From: Paenibacillus sp. BIHB 4019
GTDB lineage: Bacteria > Bacillota > Bacilli > Paenibacillales > Paenibacillaceae
Assembly: GCF_002741035.1 (NCBI RefSeq)
Contig: NZ_CP016808.1
Coordinates: forward strand, 4,016,501 to 4,080,500
Direction of reading: 5' to 3'
DNA: 64,000 nucleotides
Positions 63,901 through 64,000 of this stretch are shown here, in pieces. Below the pieces are notes generated by a model that saw nothing but the letters and a program-made list of their open reading frames with translations, did not search any database and had not been told where the DNA came from. Both the position numbers and the translations under genes were made by a program. The first letter of the stretch is position 1. Every line of letters begins with the position of its first letter.

Positions 63901-64000
63901 TGAAGGCCTATTTCACAGATCGCATTAAAATCCCGCTTGGATTTTGGGAAGGATTGCGCCAACTTGGGATCCCCGCCCACGACGTAGCTCGCAAAGCACG
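63901..64000 (+). CDS. AraC-type regulator, N-terminal part
   Basis: ATG 63901 behind AAAGGAGTG opens a frame cut by the right edge (33 codons seen). The start, IPLGFWEGLRQLGIPAHDVARKAR, matches in pattern the beginning of AraC-family activators whose N-terminal region reads LPxxFWxxLxxLGIPAxxVxRxA (recalled); the effector and helix-turn-helix domains lie beyond the window. Family call tentative. Confidence 0.5.

Overview
The window looks like a chromosomal segment of a Bacillota bacterium, most probably Paenibacillus. The evidence is strong GGAGG ribosome sites, B. subtilis-type gene sets (DctS/DctR, RocD/RocA/RocF, YtqA/YtqB, SigI/RsgI), a T-box in front of ilvB, a PerR box, cre sites, and a trypsin-like protease fused to a copper-amine-oxidase N-terminal domain. 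Most of the window is moderately GC-rich and dense with housekeeping genes. One block (about 5.86-21.9 kb) is clearly AT-rich and looks foreign.

Layout: 0-4.2 kb holds a C4-dicarboxylate sensing and use cluster: a divergent DctB-like binding protein (cut by the left edge), a DctS/DctR-type two-component pair and an ACT-domain malic enzyme behind a consensus cre site. A two-domain class II aldolase-like protein follows (4.5-5.8 kb). From 6.0 to 20.05 kb lies a WapA-like Rhs locus: three exported proteins made of repeated binding modules (GBS Bsp-like, galactose-binding-like and CBM22-like), each carrying one small YD-repeat segment, then an 1872-residue exported Rhs protein with a distinct C-terminal toxin tip, then a probable immunity gene. 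Wreckage of IS66 and IS3 elements (20.1-21.75 kb) closes the island.

21.9-25.4 kb: S1C serine protease and a B12-binding radical SAM protein. 25.5-32.0 kb: an IclR regulator, a VOC protein, and a proline/arginine breakdown cluster (proline dehydrogenase, ornithine aminotransferase, P5C dehydrogenase, arginase) whose products converge on glutamate semialdehyde. 32.3-39.2 kb: MOSC, PPOX-like, MazG-like and DUF1801-like proteins, a duplicated unknown protein, mannose-6-phosphate isomerase, the ytqA-ytqB pair and a small protein behind a cre site. 39.3-43.7 kb: TrmB, a PAP2 phosphatase and two glycosyltransferases. 43.8-45.2 kb: the infC-rpmI-rplT operon with an attenuator leader.

46.3-53.4 kb: branched-chain amino acid synthesis (T-box-ilvB-ilvN, ilvC, leuA, leuB), split by structured intergenic regions; leuC/leuD are not here. 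53.4-64 kb: a PerR-box peroxiredoxin, a small zinc-ribbon-like protein, the sigI-rsgI pair with a SigI-like promoter, two PAS histidine kinases, leucyl aminopeptidase, an MFS exporter and the start of an AraC-type regulator.

The observations most worth following up are the Rhs locus, whose satellite proteins all carry mini-YD segments, and a structured intergenic element about 92 bp long, present twice with a compensatory base change in its stem.
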